From NCBI RefSeq assembly GCF_027580225.2, contig NC_073358.2:9677501-9741500 (forward strand): DNA of 64,000 nt. Direction: 5' to 3'. Both the position numbers and the translations under genes were made by a program. This DNA is from Misgurnus anguillicaudatus (taxonomy: Eukaryota; Chordata; Actinopteri; Cypriniformes; Cobitidae). Under the pieces are notes generated by a model that made no database searches, was not told where the DNA came from, and was given only the letters and a program-made list of their open reading frames with translations. Below, piece by piece: positions 45,596 through 57,289 of the stretch (its first letter is position 1; every line of letters begins with the position of its first letter).

Positions 45596-45894
45596 AATAC
45601 TGTTAGAGCCTAAATGGATGCTCACGATTGTGTTGGGGCGGGGGCATGCTCGGTGGCTCCAGTGCATCATCAAGCCACCGTTTTAGCCCGCCCCCCAAAT
45701 GTTGAGAAAACGATGTAACTCCACAATTCAGTACTACATAGTTCACAGGCTTTGTAACATGTTTCAGCAAAACATGTTTAGAAACAATTCTCAGAAATGA
45801 CTTTACACAGACTTGTTTTGTAGTTGTTTTTTACAAAAAATATATAAAAAGCAGTATGGGCTTCTGAGTGTACCATCTCGTTTTCTCATTACAG

Positions 45895-46056
45895 AAATAT
45901 AGGTATCAAGATGAAGAGACTCCGCCCTTGGAGCATAGCCCCGCCCACCTGGCTCACAGTAAAAGTGCTGAGATGCTTCACATGAGTGATAAGAACCTGG
46001 CCGCCATGGATTCCATGCACAGTTACGCTCCTCATACACACATCTCGCCTATAAAG
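45895..46056 (+). CDS. dlg4: DLG4-like (PSD-95) exon, 54 codons, N-terminal to PDZ1
   Basis: A pyrimidine tract and TCATTACAG acceptor precede the exon; it ends ATAAAG|GTATGG. It is phase 0 at both ends and 162 nt long. It encodes KYRYQDEETPPLEHSPAHL, then AHSKSAEMLHMSDKNLAAMD, SMHSYAPH and THISPIK. KYRYQDE begins the constant N-terminal exon of vertebrate DLG1, DLG2 and DLG4. The TPPLEHSPAHL continuation is that of DLG4 (PSD-95) as I know it, while the MSDKNLxxM...HISPIK tail resembles DLG1/DLG2 (VSEKNLSxIENVHG...HISPLK). In the protein this linker lies between the lipid-anchored N-terminus and the first PDZ domain. The larger open frame covering it (45868-46470) is read-through into introns and is not coding. 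MAGUK family membership is near certain; the paralogue (dlg4a or dlg4b) is likely but not proven. Confidence 0.85.
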
Positions 46057-47263
46057 GTATGGATACGCATGTTCATACACACACACTTTTGCTTAATCTT
46101 GATTGTAGCGTGCCGTGGTGACCGTCATTTTGCGTTTTTCATCCAATCACAGTCTTTGGAAATGCCCTGGTTTACTGCACTATATTTCTGTAGGTCAGTC
46201 TTACACACTTCTCTACTGTTTTCGTCCGTCTTTCCTTCCTTCTGTTTGACCTCTATGTCATTTAAGGCTGTAGGCTTCTTCAGTACTGTAGGTTTGTGTA
46301 TGTGTGTGAGTCATGTTGTGTGTGTTAGTGTCCACAGGAGTAGTGTCCTCACTTCTGCTGCTGTGTGTAGTCACATCAGACCCATCCAAACGCTCTGGAC
46401 TATTCCTGTAACCCACAGTGTCTCTCTCCAGTTTAATAAACACGTGCATACACCCCTCAGGCCTGTGTAATTTCCTAACATTGGTTATATTTAGAATGGC
46501 ATACTAACATACTACACTTGCCAAAATGCCAAATCTTTATTTGAACTCTTTTTACTAAATTTACAGAAATGAAACAAGTAACTTTATGGCACTTTCAAAA
46601 TGATTTATGCATTTGGTTGATTTTATAAAAATCTCTTTAGCTTTTTCCAGTTTCCTTTGGAACCAAACCATGACCTTGTAATGGCTGGGAAAATATCTCA
46701 CTGCCCATACTCTACAGTATGACTGAATAATTTAACAGACATAACACAGTAGACATCATTTACCCCAGAGTCAAATGAATATATCCAGTGTGTGTTACAT
46801 CTGATGATGAAACATGATACACTGAGTCAAACAAACGCACATGTATTCTATACTGTATGTTCACTCATGTCGGTTCTTAGCAGCAGGTCGCTGCTGTATG
46901 TGTGGTGTACAAACACTTAAGCATGAAGCTCAATTACATGTCTGTGATCAGTACTGTATGTCAAGGACGTTTGCATGAATATGAAGGTCAGTATGCAAAC
47001 TACACTCTCTCTCTCTCTCTCTCTCTCTCTGCTTCTCTCTCACTCTCTCTTTGTCTCTCTGTGGCACCATCTGTCATCATATGAAACATACCTGTGAAAC
47101 ACAACATACATACATGCACACATGCAGTATCACTTTGGTTATTTTTCCCTGTTTTCTAAACATGATACATTTTTCTCATGGTTCAGTGTAATTCAGGTTA
47201 TTTTTGTTTAGTTCATTATCATTTATGTTCATAATCTTATAATCGCTTCAGGTAATGTAGATG
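46057..47263. other. Intron, nothing recognised
   Basis: Between the 54-codon exon and the next MITE I see no exon. A (CT)n run lies at about 47008-47041. Confidence 0.55.
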
Positions 47264-47765
47264 TTAAAGGCAGGGTATCTGATTTAAAAAAAAATGCTAG
47301 CTTTAGTCTGCTAGCACTGAAATCACGATCCCACCCTCCATTTAAATCGCCATCCAAAGCCACGCCTCCTCCAAAACACATGAACACGCACAGACCAGAA
47401 GCCCATTTATGTCTCTTTCACCAGTGAGAAAACTTTGAAGTACAAAGTGAATAACATAAAAAAACAATCGAAATCGAAAATAGCACGTTTTTGGTTGTGT
47501 ACATGTAGTAGTTTGCTTGTAATTTTGAACATACAAATATTGTTCCGCTAATTCGTAAAGGACTACGTACTACATAAGCCACACAATGTTCCATCAGAAT
47601 AGATTATCTGAATCCATCTAAATACAATCATACCACGTACCTACCTTTCCAAAAGAAACACTGCAATGACCCTTTCAGACCCTTCAGCTGTTTGCATCTT
47701 GTGGAAAAGCAGTAAAGTTACCGATGTTGATTTGGGTTTTTGCTGATCCAGACGTTTTTTTTAAA

Positions 47766-48281
47766 CGCATTACAAGTAACGTTCTTATGTAATATTATTA
47801 CTTTTCTAAAGTAACGAGTTAAGTAACGCATTACAGACAACAAAAACAAAACAACAATTGTGATGATGGTATTGTTATGAAGCCATGATAATAAGCAAAA
47901 TAATAATAATAATAAATTAAACAGATAATAATACATATTTGTGTAATAATAGTAATTATAATATGTATATTATGTAATAATACTATATGTGTGTGTGTGT
48001 GTGTGTACCTGGTAATTATCACGTTGTGGGGACCAATTGTCCCCACAAAGATAGGAATACCAGTATTTTTGTGACCTTGTGGGGACATTTAGATGTCCCC
48101 ATGAGGAAACAAGCTTATAAATCAAACAAAATGATGTTTATTGAAAATCTAAGGTACAAGAACGTTTTCTGTGATGGTTGGGGTTAGGGAATGGGGTAGG
48201 TAAGGGGAATAGAATATACAGTTTGTACAGTATAAAATGCATTACGTCTATGGAATGTCCCCACAAAACATGGAAACCAGA

Positions 48282-48313
<32 letters not shown>

Positions 48314-48892
48314 TATGCTCATAATAATAACTTAATAATAATAAATCATAAAAATAATGATTATTATTAATAGTAATAATAGTAACAATAATGACAACAA
48401 CAAATATATTATATTATAAATTATTATATAATATATAAAAATATATATTATATAAATATTATATATTATGTAATATTTTATCAAAACAAATATATTATTA
48501 TATAAAAGTATGGTGATGATATTAATATTTTGTAAAAAAAACTGTATTATTAATAATAATAATAATAATACATGTACACATTAATATTTTAGTTAAACTG
48601 AATGTATTAACGTAGAGTTACACACTCTATGCGTGAACAGTTTCATTCAGAAATGGAGATGGCAGACCAGAGCTTGACATTTTTGCGATGGAAATATGCA
48701 ATTTCTGAATGCAGAAGTTCTCAGTCATAAAAAACACCTGCAAAGTAAGAAAAAGTAACGCAAAAGTAAATTAAAAGTAATGTAAGCATTACTTTCTTTG
48801 AGAAGTAACAAAGTAACGCAATTAGTTACTTTTTTAGGGAGTAACTTAATATTGTAATGCATTACTTTTAAAAGTAACCTTCCCCAACACTG
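47766..48892 (-). mobile_element. GTAACGCATTAC repeat (GTGTTGGGGAAGG end), middle layer
   Basis: On the minus strand it begins GTGTTGGGGAAGGTTACTT and runs through TAATGCATTAC, AAGTAACTAATTGCGTTACT, with GTAACGCATTAC and AGTAACGTTCTT at the far end. It looks like the widespread fish repeat rich in GTAAC/GTTAC. Its middle has AT-rich (ATT)n sequence and the inner element. Confidence 0.65.
48007..48285. mobile_element. Inner GTGGGGACC...GTCCCCAC element between GT runs
   Basis: ACGTTGTGGGGACCAATTG, TTGTGGGGACATTTAGATG, a GGTTGGGGTTAGGGAATGGG core and GGAATGTCCCCACAAAAC make up a common fish repeat. (GT)n flanks it at 47989-48006 and 48285-48311. Confidence 0.75.
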
Positions 48893-48915
48893 AAAATCAG
48901 ATACCCTGCCTTTAA

Positions 48916-50537
48916 GAGATTTCGGTTTCAAATCTTACCAAAAATTTTGAAAACCACAACATGTTATATATCAAAAATGTCCAGTCCTTTTCCTAAATTT
49001 AGATTTAACTCTGATCAAACACTTTTATTGCCATATGCACAATGATTCCTGCACAATGAAATCTTTGTCTCTGTTATAAATGTAAAGGGTTTGTCATGTT
49101 GAAAAGTAATAAATAGATTGCTGCAGGTATGATGTATTATGTAGGGAAAATCCATAAGTGAGTCAACATTTTAGCACTTCCGGTTCCATCTTCCCAAAGA
49201 CAATGTTTTTTTTTTTTGTTAATGGGATTAAACTCCTTAACTAAGAATTTGGGTTGGCATAAGTCTGAGATAGTTTTACGTTTTATTCTATGACATAAAA
49301 CACACCAGTAATCCCCCCACTCATGACTTTTTAAAGCTTTAAAGTGTTTTTAAATGCAATGGCCACAATTCCCAACAAAGATTCATCCATAAAGTATTCC
49401 CTTATCAGGGAACATGTTTTTATATGTGTTTAAATGTGTTGTGATGACGGCGTTGATGTGTAGAGACCGCGGTGTAGTTCACTTATAGCCTAAGGTTAGC
49501 TTTCCATTTTAGTATTTAGTATTTTCGCATTTAGACTTCAAAAATCATAAAAGTTGCTGTTCATCTGTGAAGATGATCTTGTTGGTCAAAACGTGTAAGT
49601 ATCATAAACTTTTGTTAATCACAGAGCTTATTTTTAAGAAAATGAATGGCCTTTTTAGCGAGAGATCCAGTGTCCTGTTAACTTTCGGGTTAGCCTTTAA
49701 AAATATGTCATCCCTGCTGCTTTCTATGGCTGAGGCTGTTTAATCACTTACATGTCAGACTGAACAACATCGCCATCTGCTGTTGAGACACCAACGGGTT
49801 AAATTTCAGGACTAAGGACAGCTGTAGGTTTGATAAATGTCTTGTTTCCCCCACCCAAACTGTTGCATTCTTGTGTTAATCAGTTTTATTCCTCAACCCA
49901 CGCTGTTGCTTTTTTAAGCTAAATCTCATGCACCAGCTTGTGTAATTTGTTCTTTGCTTTAAAAATACTAACTTGCAATCCTTTTTATCCCCAAACCTGA
50001 AAATGATCTACCCCAAAGAAGCATGCGACTCTTTGGTCTACAGAATATTTCAGGCTTTTAAGGCTATTAAGCATAGTTCTGATTTAAGACCACTGCCACC
50101 TAATATGCCTATTACATGTGATAGATGCAGAAACAGGTCTGAGATCAGCACCTAAAGGCTTATTAGGCTATAGGACATCTATGCGCTTCCTGTGGCTTTC
50201 TACCAATTATTATCCTGTTATTTCCTTTTCCTTCACCCAGAGCTTTTGGTGTATGTATCTATCATATTTTTTATATTCTATATTATTATTATCATACATA
50301 TTAAAATGCAATTACATTTAAATTGTAATATCATAGTATATTGCATTGGGTACATCACATAATTGATTGAATTTTCATTATCAGATAGAGGCAATGCATT
50401 GATGTATCATGAATTGTGATGGATCGATGTATTTAGCAAATCTATGTAGACATTGCAAAAGCTCTGTTTTGATGCTGTTGCTTTGTCCCCTTCCCGCTGT
50501 TGAGTTATCTGCCCTCCTCTCCTGTTATTTTTTACAG
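48916..50537. other. Intron, nothing recognised
   Basis: AT-rich sequence without identifiable exon or element ends. Confidence 0.5.
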
Positions 50538-50594
50538 CCAGTGTTGCTGTCATCTGGTCAAACCCCTCTGTACACCTCTGCAGTCTCCACACTG
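50538..50594 (+). CDS. dlg4: Probable 19-codon alternative exon of the dlg gene
   Basis: A strong pyrimidine tract and TTTTTTACAG acceptor (to 50537) and an ACTG|GTAAGA donor bracket 57 nt, open and phase 0 at both ends, encoding PVLLSSGQTPLYTSAVSTL. Joined after HISPIK of the preceding exon it would fit the position of the proline-rich variable insert found in DLG1 between HISPIK and the VNTD sequence before PDZ1. It lies in single-copy-looking sequence on the correct strand. No cDNA supports it here; it is supported by splice-site quality, phase and position only. Confidence 0.5.
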
Positions 50595-50699
50595 GTAAGA
50601 TCACCGACACTCTGCTGCCCCTGTTGTCCAGGAGGTTGAATTACATCTGTGCACTGCAATCATTAAATGAGACTTTTTTAAGATGTCAAATAAATTGTT

Positions 50700-50875
50700 G
50701 GTGTCCTCATAGTACGTATATGAAGTTGTAGCTCAAAATACCACATAGATAATTTATTATAACATGTTAAAATTGTCACTTTAGATGTGAGCAAAAAAAG
50801 TTTTTGGGTGTGTCCCTTTAAATGCAAATGAGCTAATCTCTGCACTAAATGGCAGTGTCATGGTTGTTAAGTTAT
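50700..50875. mobile_element. Partial inverted copy of the 16050-16438 MITE family
   Basis: Reverse complement of the family's right half: GTAGCTCAAAATACCACATA, ATTGTCACTTTAGATGTGAG, TTTTTGGGTGTGTCCCTTT, ATGCAAATGAGC. Both termini eroded. Confidence 0.65.
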
Positions 50876-51010
50876 TTTAACTTTCTTTTTTTATATTTTA
50901 TAGGAACCCTTTAATAGTCAAGAAAGTTAAAAATTATTTGTAATTTCTTATTAATTAAACTTAAAAATTTAAGTCCAGCAAGGAATTTTTACAGTGTAGG
51001 ATGGCATTAA

Positions 51011-51762
51011 AGGGACACTCCACTTTTTCAAAAAAAAAAAAAATGCTCATTTTCCAGCTCCCCTAGAGTTAGCATCACACTCAAAAATAGAGTTTCGATA
51101 TTTTTCTCATTTAAAACTTGACTCTTCTGTAGTTACTTGGTAACTTTCAATAGCAGGGGACTATTTTCGGGCAGTGCGTAATATCACGGCACCTGCTGCA
51201 GCCATACAGCAGCAAAGTCCTTGATTATTACGCCAGAATGAGAGTATAGTATATCTGCCTAGAAAATCGCACCTTTACTTTTCTGCCGGTCTTAGTACAC
51301 GATGTAACTACAGAAGAGTCAAGTTTTAAATAGGAAAAATATTAAAACTCTTGGGTCATTTTTGAGTGTGATGATAATGGTCTAATCAGATTCAATGGAT
51401 GATGCTAAGCTATGCTAAAAGTGGTACCGCCAGAACTGGAGATTAGCTGAATAGATTCCAAAACGGTAAATTTAAGGGGTGGTTTCCCGGGCAGGGGTCC
51501 TAGGCTAAAATATATGTAAGAGCTGTCCAAACTGAAAACAACTTGCACTGACATATCTTAATATACATCAGTGCTCTTTGTTTTGCATCAAGATTCACAC
51601 CAGTTATGTTTTTAGTAATGCATGTTTGTTAAAACTAGTTATATTTCATAATTAAACTAAAGTCTAGTCCTGGATTAAGATAATCCCTGGGAAACCACCC
51701 CTAAATGTTTAACTCTAGGGGAGCTAGAAAATGAGGAAATTTTCAAAAAAAGTGCAGTCCCT
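51011..51762. mobile_element. TTAA-flanked palindromic MITE, second copy of the 20384 family
   Basis: AGGGACACTCCACTTTTTC on the left, AAAAAGTGCAGTCCCT on the right, TTAA 51007-51010 and 51763-51766. Shares the TTGACTCTTCTGTAGTTAC palindrome with 20384-21036. Enlarged by the insertion at 51475-51702. Confidence 0.87.
51475..51702. mobile_element. Nested short MITE (AGGGGTGGTTTCCC ends)
   Basis: AGGGGTGGTTTCCCGGGCAG and the inverse CCCTGGGAAACCACCCCT bound 228 bp. The sister host copy at about 20960-20985 lacks it, giving an in-window empty site. Confidence 0.82.
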
Positions 51763-52785
51763 TTAAATTGAGTAAATTATGGAAACTGTTCATTTACTGT
51801 TCATTCAAATGATAATTTACATGTTATTGCATTGTATTCCATCACTGATGGTGGCCATATGACATAATAATATTTGAAATAATAAACAATTTGGTTTTAA
51901 TTTAAAATATGTCAGATCTGTTGCATCATACAATGTGAATCAAGTGGAATTTATAAGCTCCACCTTAAAAAAATGGTTACTGACCAATTCTCTCCCTGAT
52001 ATATATTCAGACAAATCTTTGCTGTTTTATATAAAAGTATTGTGTACCACGCAACAACCAAGGGGGTGGAGCTGAGACAAAGGTTAGGTATGATGTTAAC
52101 AGACAGTCCAGTAATGTTCTCCTCCATGATGACATCATGATCATATAATGAAATCATAATGCTGGTTGCCATTGGGTTGCTTTGCCTGTGTTTTGTAATA
52201 GACTTTTCATACACATTTTTAAAGATTCACTCTCATTTCTCTACGGTATTGCTGTAAAGCCATCATTTTCTCTGTGCTGTCACTGGTGCCAACTGTTACC
52301 TTTAAACCACACATAAGCACACACACACAGACACACAGCTGTAACTTTACTATACATACTTTTACATTCTCTTTGCAGTTTTAGCCTATTATTTCTGACA
52401 GCACATCGATGTGCTCTGTACAGAGTCGGTACCTTCTGTTTCTGCTTAGTGTCACTCAACTTTATATATAGTCCCCAGTAGAGGGCAGTGTTTTGTCATA
52501 TTTTAGGTCAGATGTTGGCTATTAGGAGGACTTTATGGCTGATATTCTGTGGATATGAGAAATGAACTGATGTTTTATTCATTTTTCATCTTTGTTTTGG
52601 ATAAACACATCACAATTGTTGACATACCATACAATAAGGGTATAAATGTCTAAAGAATTTGTTGTTGAGATCTCCTCTGAAACAGCCCTGAGACTGGGCT
52701 CTTTTCTGGGGGAGAAAAGTATGAAATTAAGCAAAACATTTGACACGTTAAAGTGATCTCATTTTGGTATTTTTCTTCCCTGTTG

Positions 52786-52786
<1 letters not shown>

Positions 52787-52836
<50 letters not shown>
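52787..52836. repeat. (CA)n microsatellite
   Basis: About 25 CA units. An imperfect X-box (GTTTCCATAGCAAC) follows at 52866-52879. Confidence 0.97.
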
Positions 52837-52837
<1 letters not shown>

Positions 52838-52953
52838 TAAAACAGGTTGAGACAGTGAGATTCTGGTTTCCATAGCAACATGACTGCTGCTGATGACATT
52901 AACAGGTTTGAAAAGTGCCAAGGTTGCAAGTGATGGAGTGAACTTCTCCTAAT

Positions 52954-52954
<1 letters not shown>

Positions 52955-52996
<42 letters not shown>
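52955..52996. repeat. (CT)n microsatellite
   Basis: About 21 CT units. Confidence 0.95.
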
Positions 52997-52999
<3 letters not shown>

Positions 53000-53003
<4 letters not shown>

Positions 53004-54442
53004 AGTATTGTTACATTGGACTGGAATTAAACAAACCGGTAAAGGGCTCTAGTGCGCTTTGGATTTTATTTCATTATTTCATAACGTCAGATTTAAGCTA
53101 CAAGCTGTACTAACAATTGTTTAATATGGTTTCATATTGCTTATGATTTATTTAGCTAGAAATAAATTTCTAGTTCTTCCGCTTGGTACATCTTCATTAT
53201 GATTTTACCTCTTTGCCAACCTTCTGGGTAAAAACATGTGCTGTTGTCTGTGTACATCACCGGCAGCTTGGCGTGTTTCTTTGAAGGATCCCAATGCTAG
53301 AAATAAGGACTCAAGATTATTTTTAATACATTATTTTTTTTATCATTTCAGTCTCATCACAAAAATCTCAGTCATTTTAGTAAATAAAAAACATAATATG
53401 TGTGAATACAAGTTGTTAATGATGCACTAAACAGTATAAGGACAGATGCATCTCTGTTGCATAACTCCCGTTATGTTCTGCTACTAAGACTGATGCTCAA
53501 TCTGGCTGGTTTGATCATTTGTATATATTTATAGACTTAATTGTATGCCAAAGAAATGCTTTGCAAAAACACCCCTGCATGAAATGCCCATATGCATCCA
53601 GGAAGAACAGTGAATTATGTAATTCATTAATTTTCATGTTGTTCTCTTACAAAGAAAAGTGTAAATAAAGTGCTGAGATAATGAAAATCTAAGAAACGGA
53701 TGGAGGGAGGGAGATGTAACAGCGCCGCAGGGAAACAGACGAGAGACGCAGCGGGAAAATGATGTTGAGATGAGATGAGCTGGCAGGAATGAGTGAAAGA
53801 TGAAAGTGAGACACAAATGAGTCCAAAGGGAGATGAGCGAGTTAATAACCGACTCTTATTTACAAGCCTCTCATCCTTCAGACATGAATTTAATTTTGGC
53901 TGTTTTAATGGCTACAAAGGTTACTGGGATTTAAGAGATTAAGGACACGCCCACCGAGAAGCAGCTTTTCATTTAATTACACTTGGTTAAAAAAACAATG
54001 TGCTACGAGAGATTACTCCTTTTAATTTTTTACTGCAGTATAGTGTTTTCACCGCTGTTAAATCTTTCAGATGGTAAAATTGTACACATTGCCTGTAAAC
54101 CAACCTTGAGTTTCTTATGCCAATCACTCAGAGTGCACAATTTAAATGGAAGAAATAACCAAAAATGGCTTCAGCATTAACCTTTAACTTTAAACTGGGC
54201 ATTAGTAAGGTCCGCCTTCTGTAAGTGTGTCAAAATAGATCGCCCAGGTGGTTAAACGCTTCAGTCTGGACAGCAGTGTGCCAATGTGTTTGTTTGTGCC
54301 AGTTTGCCCATCTGTGTGACAGTGGGATCACTGAAAGGACGCAGCATCCCATAATGTATTCATGGGCATTACCAACACCTTAGGACATACAGTATTGAAC
54401 AAGGAAAGGGATGAAATTCCCCATAATCCTGTCATGTCATTA
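53000..54442. other. Intron, nothing recognised
   Basis: No exon or element boundary identified. Confidence 0.5.
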
Positions 54443-55960
54443 GCTGCGTTTCCGTTAAAGGAATAGTCCATTTTCTTAAAAAAATCCAGATAATTTACTC
54501 ACCACCATGTCATCCACAACGTTGATGTCTTTGTTCAGTCGAGAAGAAACTACGCTCCCCGAGGAAAACACTCCAGGATTTTTCCCATTTTAATGGACCC
54601 CAACACGTAACAGTTTTAATGCAGTTTAAAATTGCAGTTTCAAAGGACTGTAAACGATCTCAAACGAGGCCCAAGGGTCTTATCTAGCAAAACGATTGTC
54701 ATTTTTGGCAAGAAATAAAGAAAAAAAAAATGCACTTTTAAACCCCAACTTCTCGTCTTCCTCCAGTCCTGTGACGCGCCAGGGCGACCTCATGCAATAC
54801 GTCATCACGTCAAGATGACGTATTAAAACTGCGCCCCTGTGTTTACAAGTGTGGGGAAAGAGGACCGTTCGACGTTGTTGGATGTCGAATGATACTAATT
54901 AATGTCTTTGTGTCAGTTTATTGTTTAAAATGGTCTGCAAATGTGCGTTTCATATATGTAACGTGACCTTTCCACGGCATTACGCAATTATGTGAGGTCG
55001 CGCTGGCTCATCACACAGCCGGAGGAAGAAGAGAAGTTGTGGTTTAAAAGTGCATATTTTTATTTATTTTAATTTATTTTAAATTAATTTTAAATTATTT
55101 TTTATAAGAGTCCTTTGAAACTGCAACTTTAAACTGCATTAAAACTGTTGAGTTTTGGGGTCCATTAAAGGCCATTAAAATGCAAAAAACATAATTTTTT
55201 CTCAACTGAAGCAAGGAAAGACAACAGTTTGGATGACATGGTGGTAAGTAAATTATCAGGATTTTTTAAGAAATTGGACTAATTCTTTAACATTTTCAAT
55301 AACTCTTGCATATTATGTGACTAAAACCGAATTTTGTTGTCTCGCGAAAAGGTAAATCCAAAAACTATAGAGACGGGTGTGGTTAACCTCATACGGCACC
55401 ACAGACCAACAAAATATAGCGAGAGCGACTTGAAAGCATTCAGAGCAGTCGACTCCTGAATTTTGATGTCATACGCTTGACGGTTCTTATGACGCCACAT
55501 GAAGTCGACCACACCTCTTCTGTCTTGTCCTCCAATCAAACATACCGTGACATATTTAAAAAGAACGATCATGTGACTTTCAGGTGACCTATGGTTATCA
55601 TTGCAGTTTTGTGATATATTCCTTTTTCGAATTGCTTGAAAAAACACCTCGCCTGAGCATAAAAACTTTATATATATATTAACATATATGCGAAATTGCC
55701 ATGTTTCCATTGGGCGCATACTGTTACTGCACATACAGCTACTGTTACATTCTCTGCTAAAGAAAATGTCTGATTAAAGTGTTATTGGTCCAGTGGCTAA
55801 ATTTATGCTATTTACTTTATAAATTAGTTTGTTATTTGCTCAGTTCGAATAAATCTTAAGTAAAACTTTTTTAAAAATCGACATGGAACTTGTTCCTTTT
55901 GTTTGCACAATTTGATTTATGATTTTCCTCTGGCGGATGATAAAATGGTCGAAAAAACCC
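54443..55960. mobile_element. GCTGCGTTTCC repeat interrupted by a TTAA MITE
   Basis: AGCTGCGTTTCCG and, after the nested element, ACATTTTCAATAACTCTTGC and CATGTTTCCATTGGGCGC resemble a cyprinid repeat built of GTTTCCATTAA motifs. The 137-codon minus-strand frame (55321-55734) lies in it and has no recognisable domain. The right end is uncertain. Confidence 0.45.
54459..55286. mobile_element. TTAA-flanked palindromic MITE (AGGAATAGTCCATTTTCTT ends)
   Basis: The left end is mirrored by AAGAAATTGGACTAATTCT, with TTAA 54455-54458 and 55287-55290. The 828 bp is largely self-complementary (CACCATGTCATCC and GGATGACATGGTGG). Confidence 0.85.
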
Positions 55961-55969
55961 ATAAACCGA

Positions 55970-57125
55970 AGGAGAGACCTGCACGATACCATAGAGACTT
56001 AGGGAACATATTGTCTTTAAAGCAACCACTTAAAACACCTTAAAGCAACTACTTTAGCAATCCCTCACAACTGCCCAGGATCAATCCAGCTGTGGGCACA
56101 GCGTAAGGTCCGTATGCCATATATGTTCAATACTTGCCCATCACAGGTTAAGATGTGTGTTTGGAAGTGATTCAATTACCTTGAGTTACAGTGGTCTCCT
56201 CCACGTACCACATTCACACACTTTCTTGCATTATTTTTCATCAAATAATCCTCTTTTTGCTGTTGTGCATGTTAGGTTCTGTGTCTGTTTAAAGGTTTTG
56301 TGCTAATGAATGTTTAAAGTTGTCCCTGCAGCTCTGAGGTAATTACTGCACAGAGTTCTGCTGAGACAAATGGTCTGGGGAATCCAATGCGAGAGAGAGA
56401 GAGAGAGTGGGTGGGTGAGTGGGTGGTGGAAACGCAGGCAGAGAGAGGGATTGAAAAAATGTGGGTGAGCGAGAGAAAAGGAAAGCGAGTCCTTGTTATT
56501 TCTCATTTAAGTAAGTCTGTCAACTTGTGTATTACGTAATACCTGTGTGTGCACTATTGTCTGGCATTTCCGACCTCAGCAGATCCATGGCATTGCTCTT
56601 CATTACAATGCTTTTCAATACACCAAGCGTCACTCAGCACACAGACACACTTTATTTTGGGTATTTGAAATGTTGCACTTGAAAGGATTACTATTTTTAA
56701 AAAGTCACTAGACACACATCAGCACATGCCGTCTTGTTATCGTTTCAGAAATGATTTTATCATTTAAATGTCCTTTACAGCAGCTAATGTTTGAGCCTTT
56801 AACACAGTTTTAAGGCTATCATAAAAACATGTACACACACAAAAACCATACCGATAAGCCATTTACTAATCATTTTGCTAGCCACAAACAGATGGATTGA
56901 GAGATGGATTGAAATTATTGTGTTGTGCCAATACCTGTGTTTTTTTTTTCAGCACAACCCAAACAATTAAGCAATATTTTTGTGCAAGTATAGTTAAAAG
57001 GGCATTATTATAAGAATAATTTCCCAAAGGTCATTCCTGTTGTCCATTACCAAGTTAACATTCTCTGGAAGCGCTGTATATCTTCACTGAAGTGAGAGGG
57101 AACAAGGTGAGGGTATAAACTGTGT
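55970..57125. other. Intron, nothing recognised
   Basis: Plain sequence with a GA-rich patch at 56390-56490. Confidence 0.5.
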
Positions 57126-57134
57126 AAAAATCCT

Positions 57135-57288
57135 CCTACAGACATGAACTCTCCCCGTCACATGCATCCCTCCACTGTGATGTCACATGCACTGTTATGT
57201 CACATGCATCCCTCCATTGTGATGTCACATGCACACTCTGTAATTTCATAGGCATCCCTCAACTGTGATGTCAAATGCACTCTCTAGG
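57135..57288. repeat. Minisatellite with GTGATGTCACATGC units, left block
   Basis: Three to four units of about 42-46 bp, each CATCCCTCxACTGTGATGTCA then CATGCACTCT. The same unit continues at 58622-58770, so the array is split by about 1.3 kb of inserted repeats. Confidence 0.78.
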
Positions 57289-57289
57289 G

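Larger units (their letters stand above)
47268..48911. mobile_element. TTAA-flanked MITE (AGGCAGGGTATCTGATTT ends) with nested elements
   Basis: An 18-bp perfect inverted repeat with TTAA at 47264-47267 and 48912-48915. Its own sequence is only the outer parts; the centre is occupied by the element 47766-48892. Confidence 0.88.

Noticed and set aside
45868..46470. A 200-codon open frame on the + strand
   Set aside because: Only 45895-46056 has homology and splice sites; the rest is intron read-through with no protein-like pattern.
52787..52836. Regularly spaced repeats that could suggest a CRISPR array
   Set aside because: They are simple eukaryotic microsatellites without spacers; the genome is a vertebrate.
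55321..55734. A 137-codon minus-strand ORF
   Set aside because: It lies within a dispersed repeat, has no recognised domain, and no sign of splice or promoter structure.
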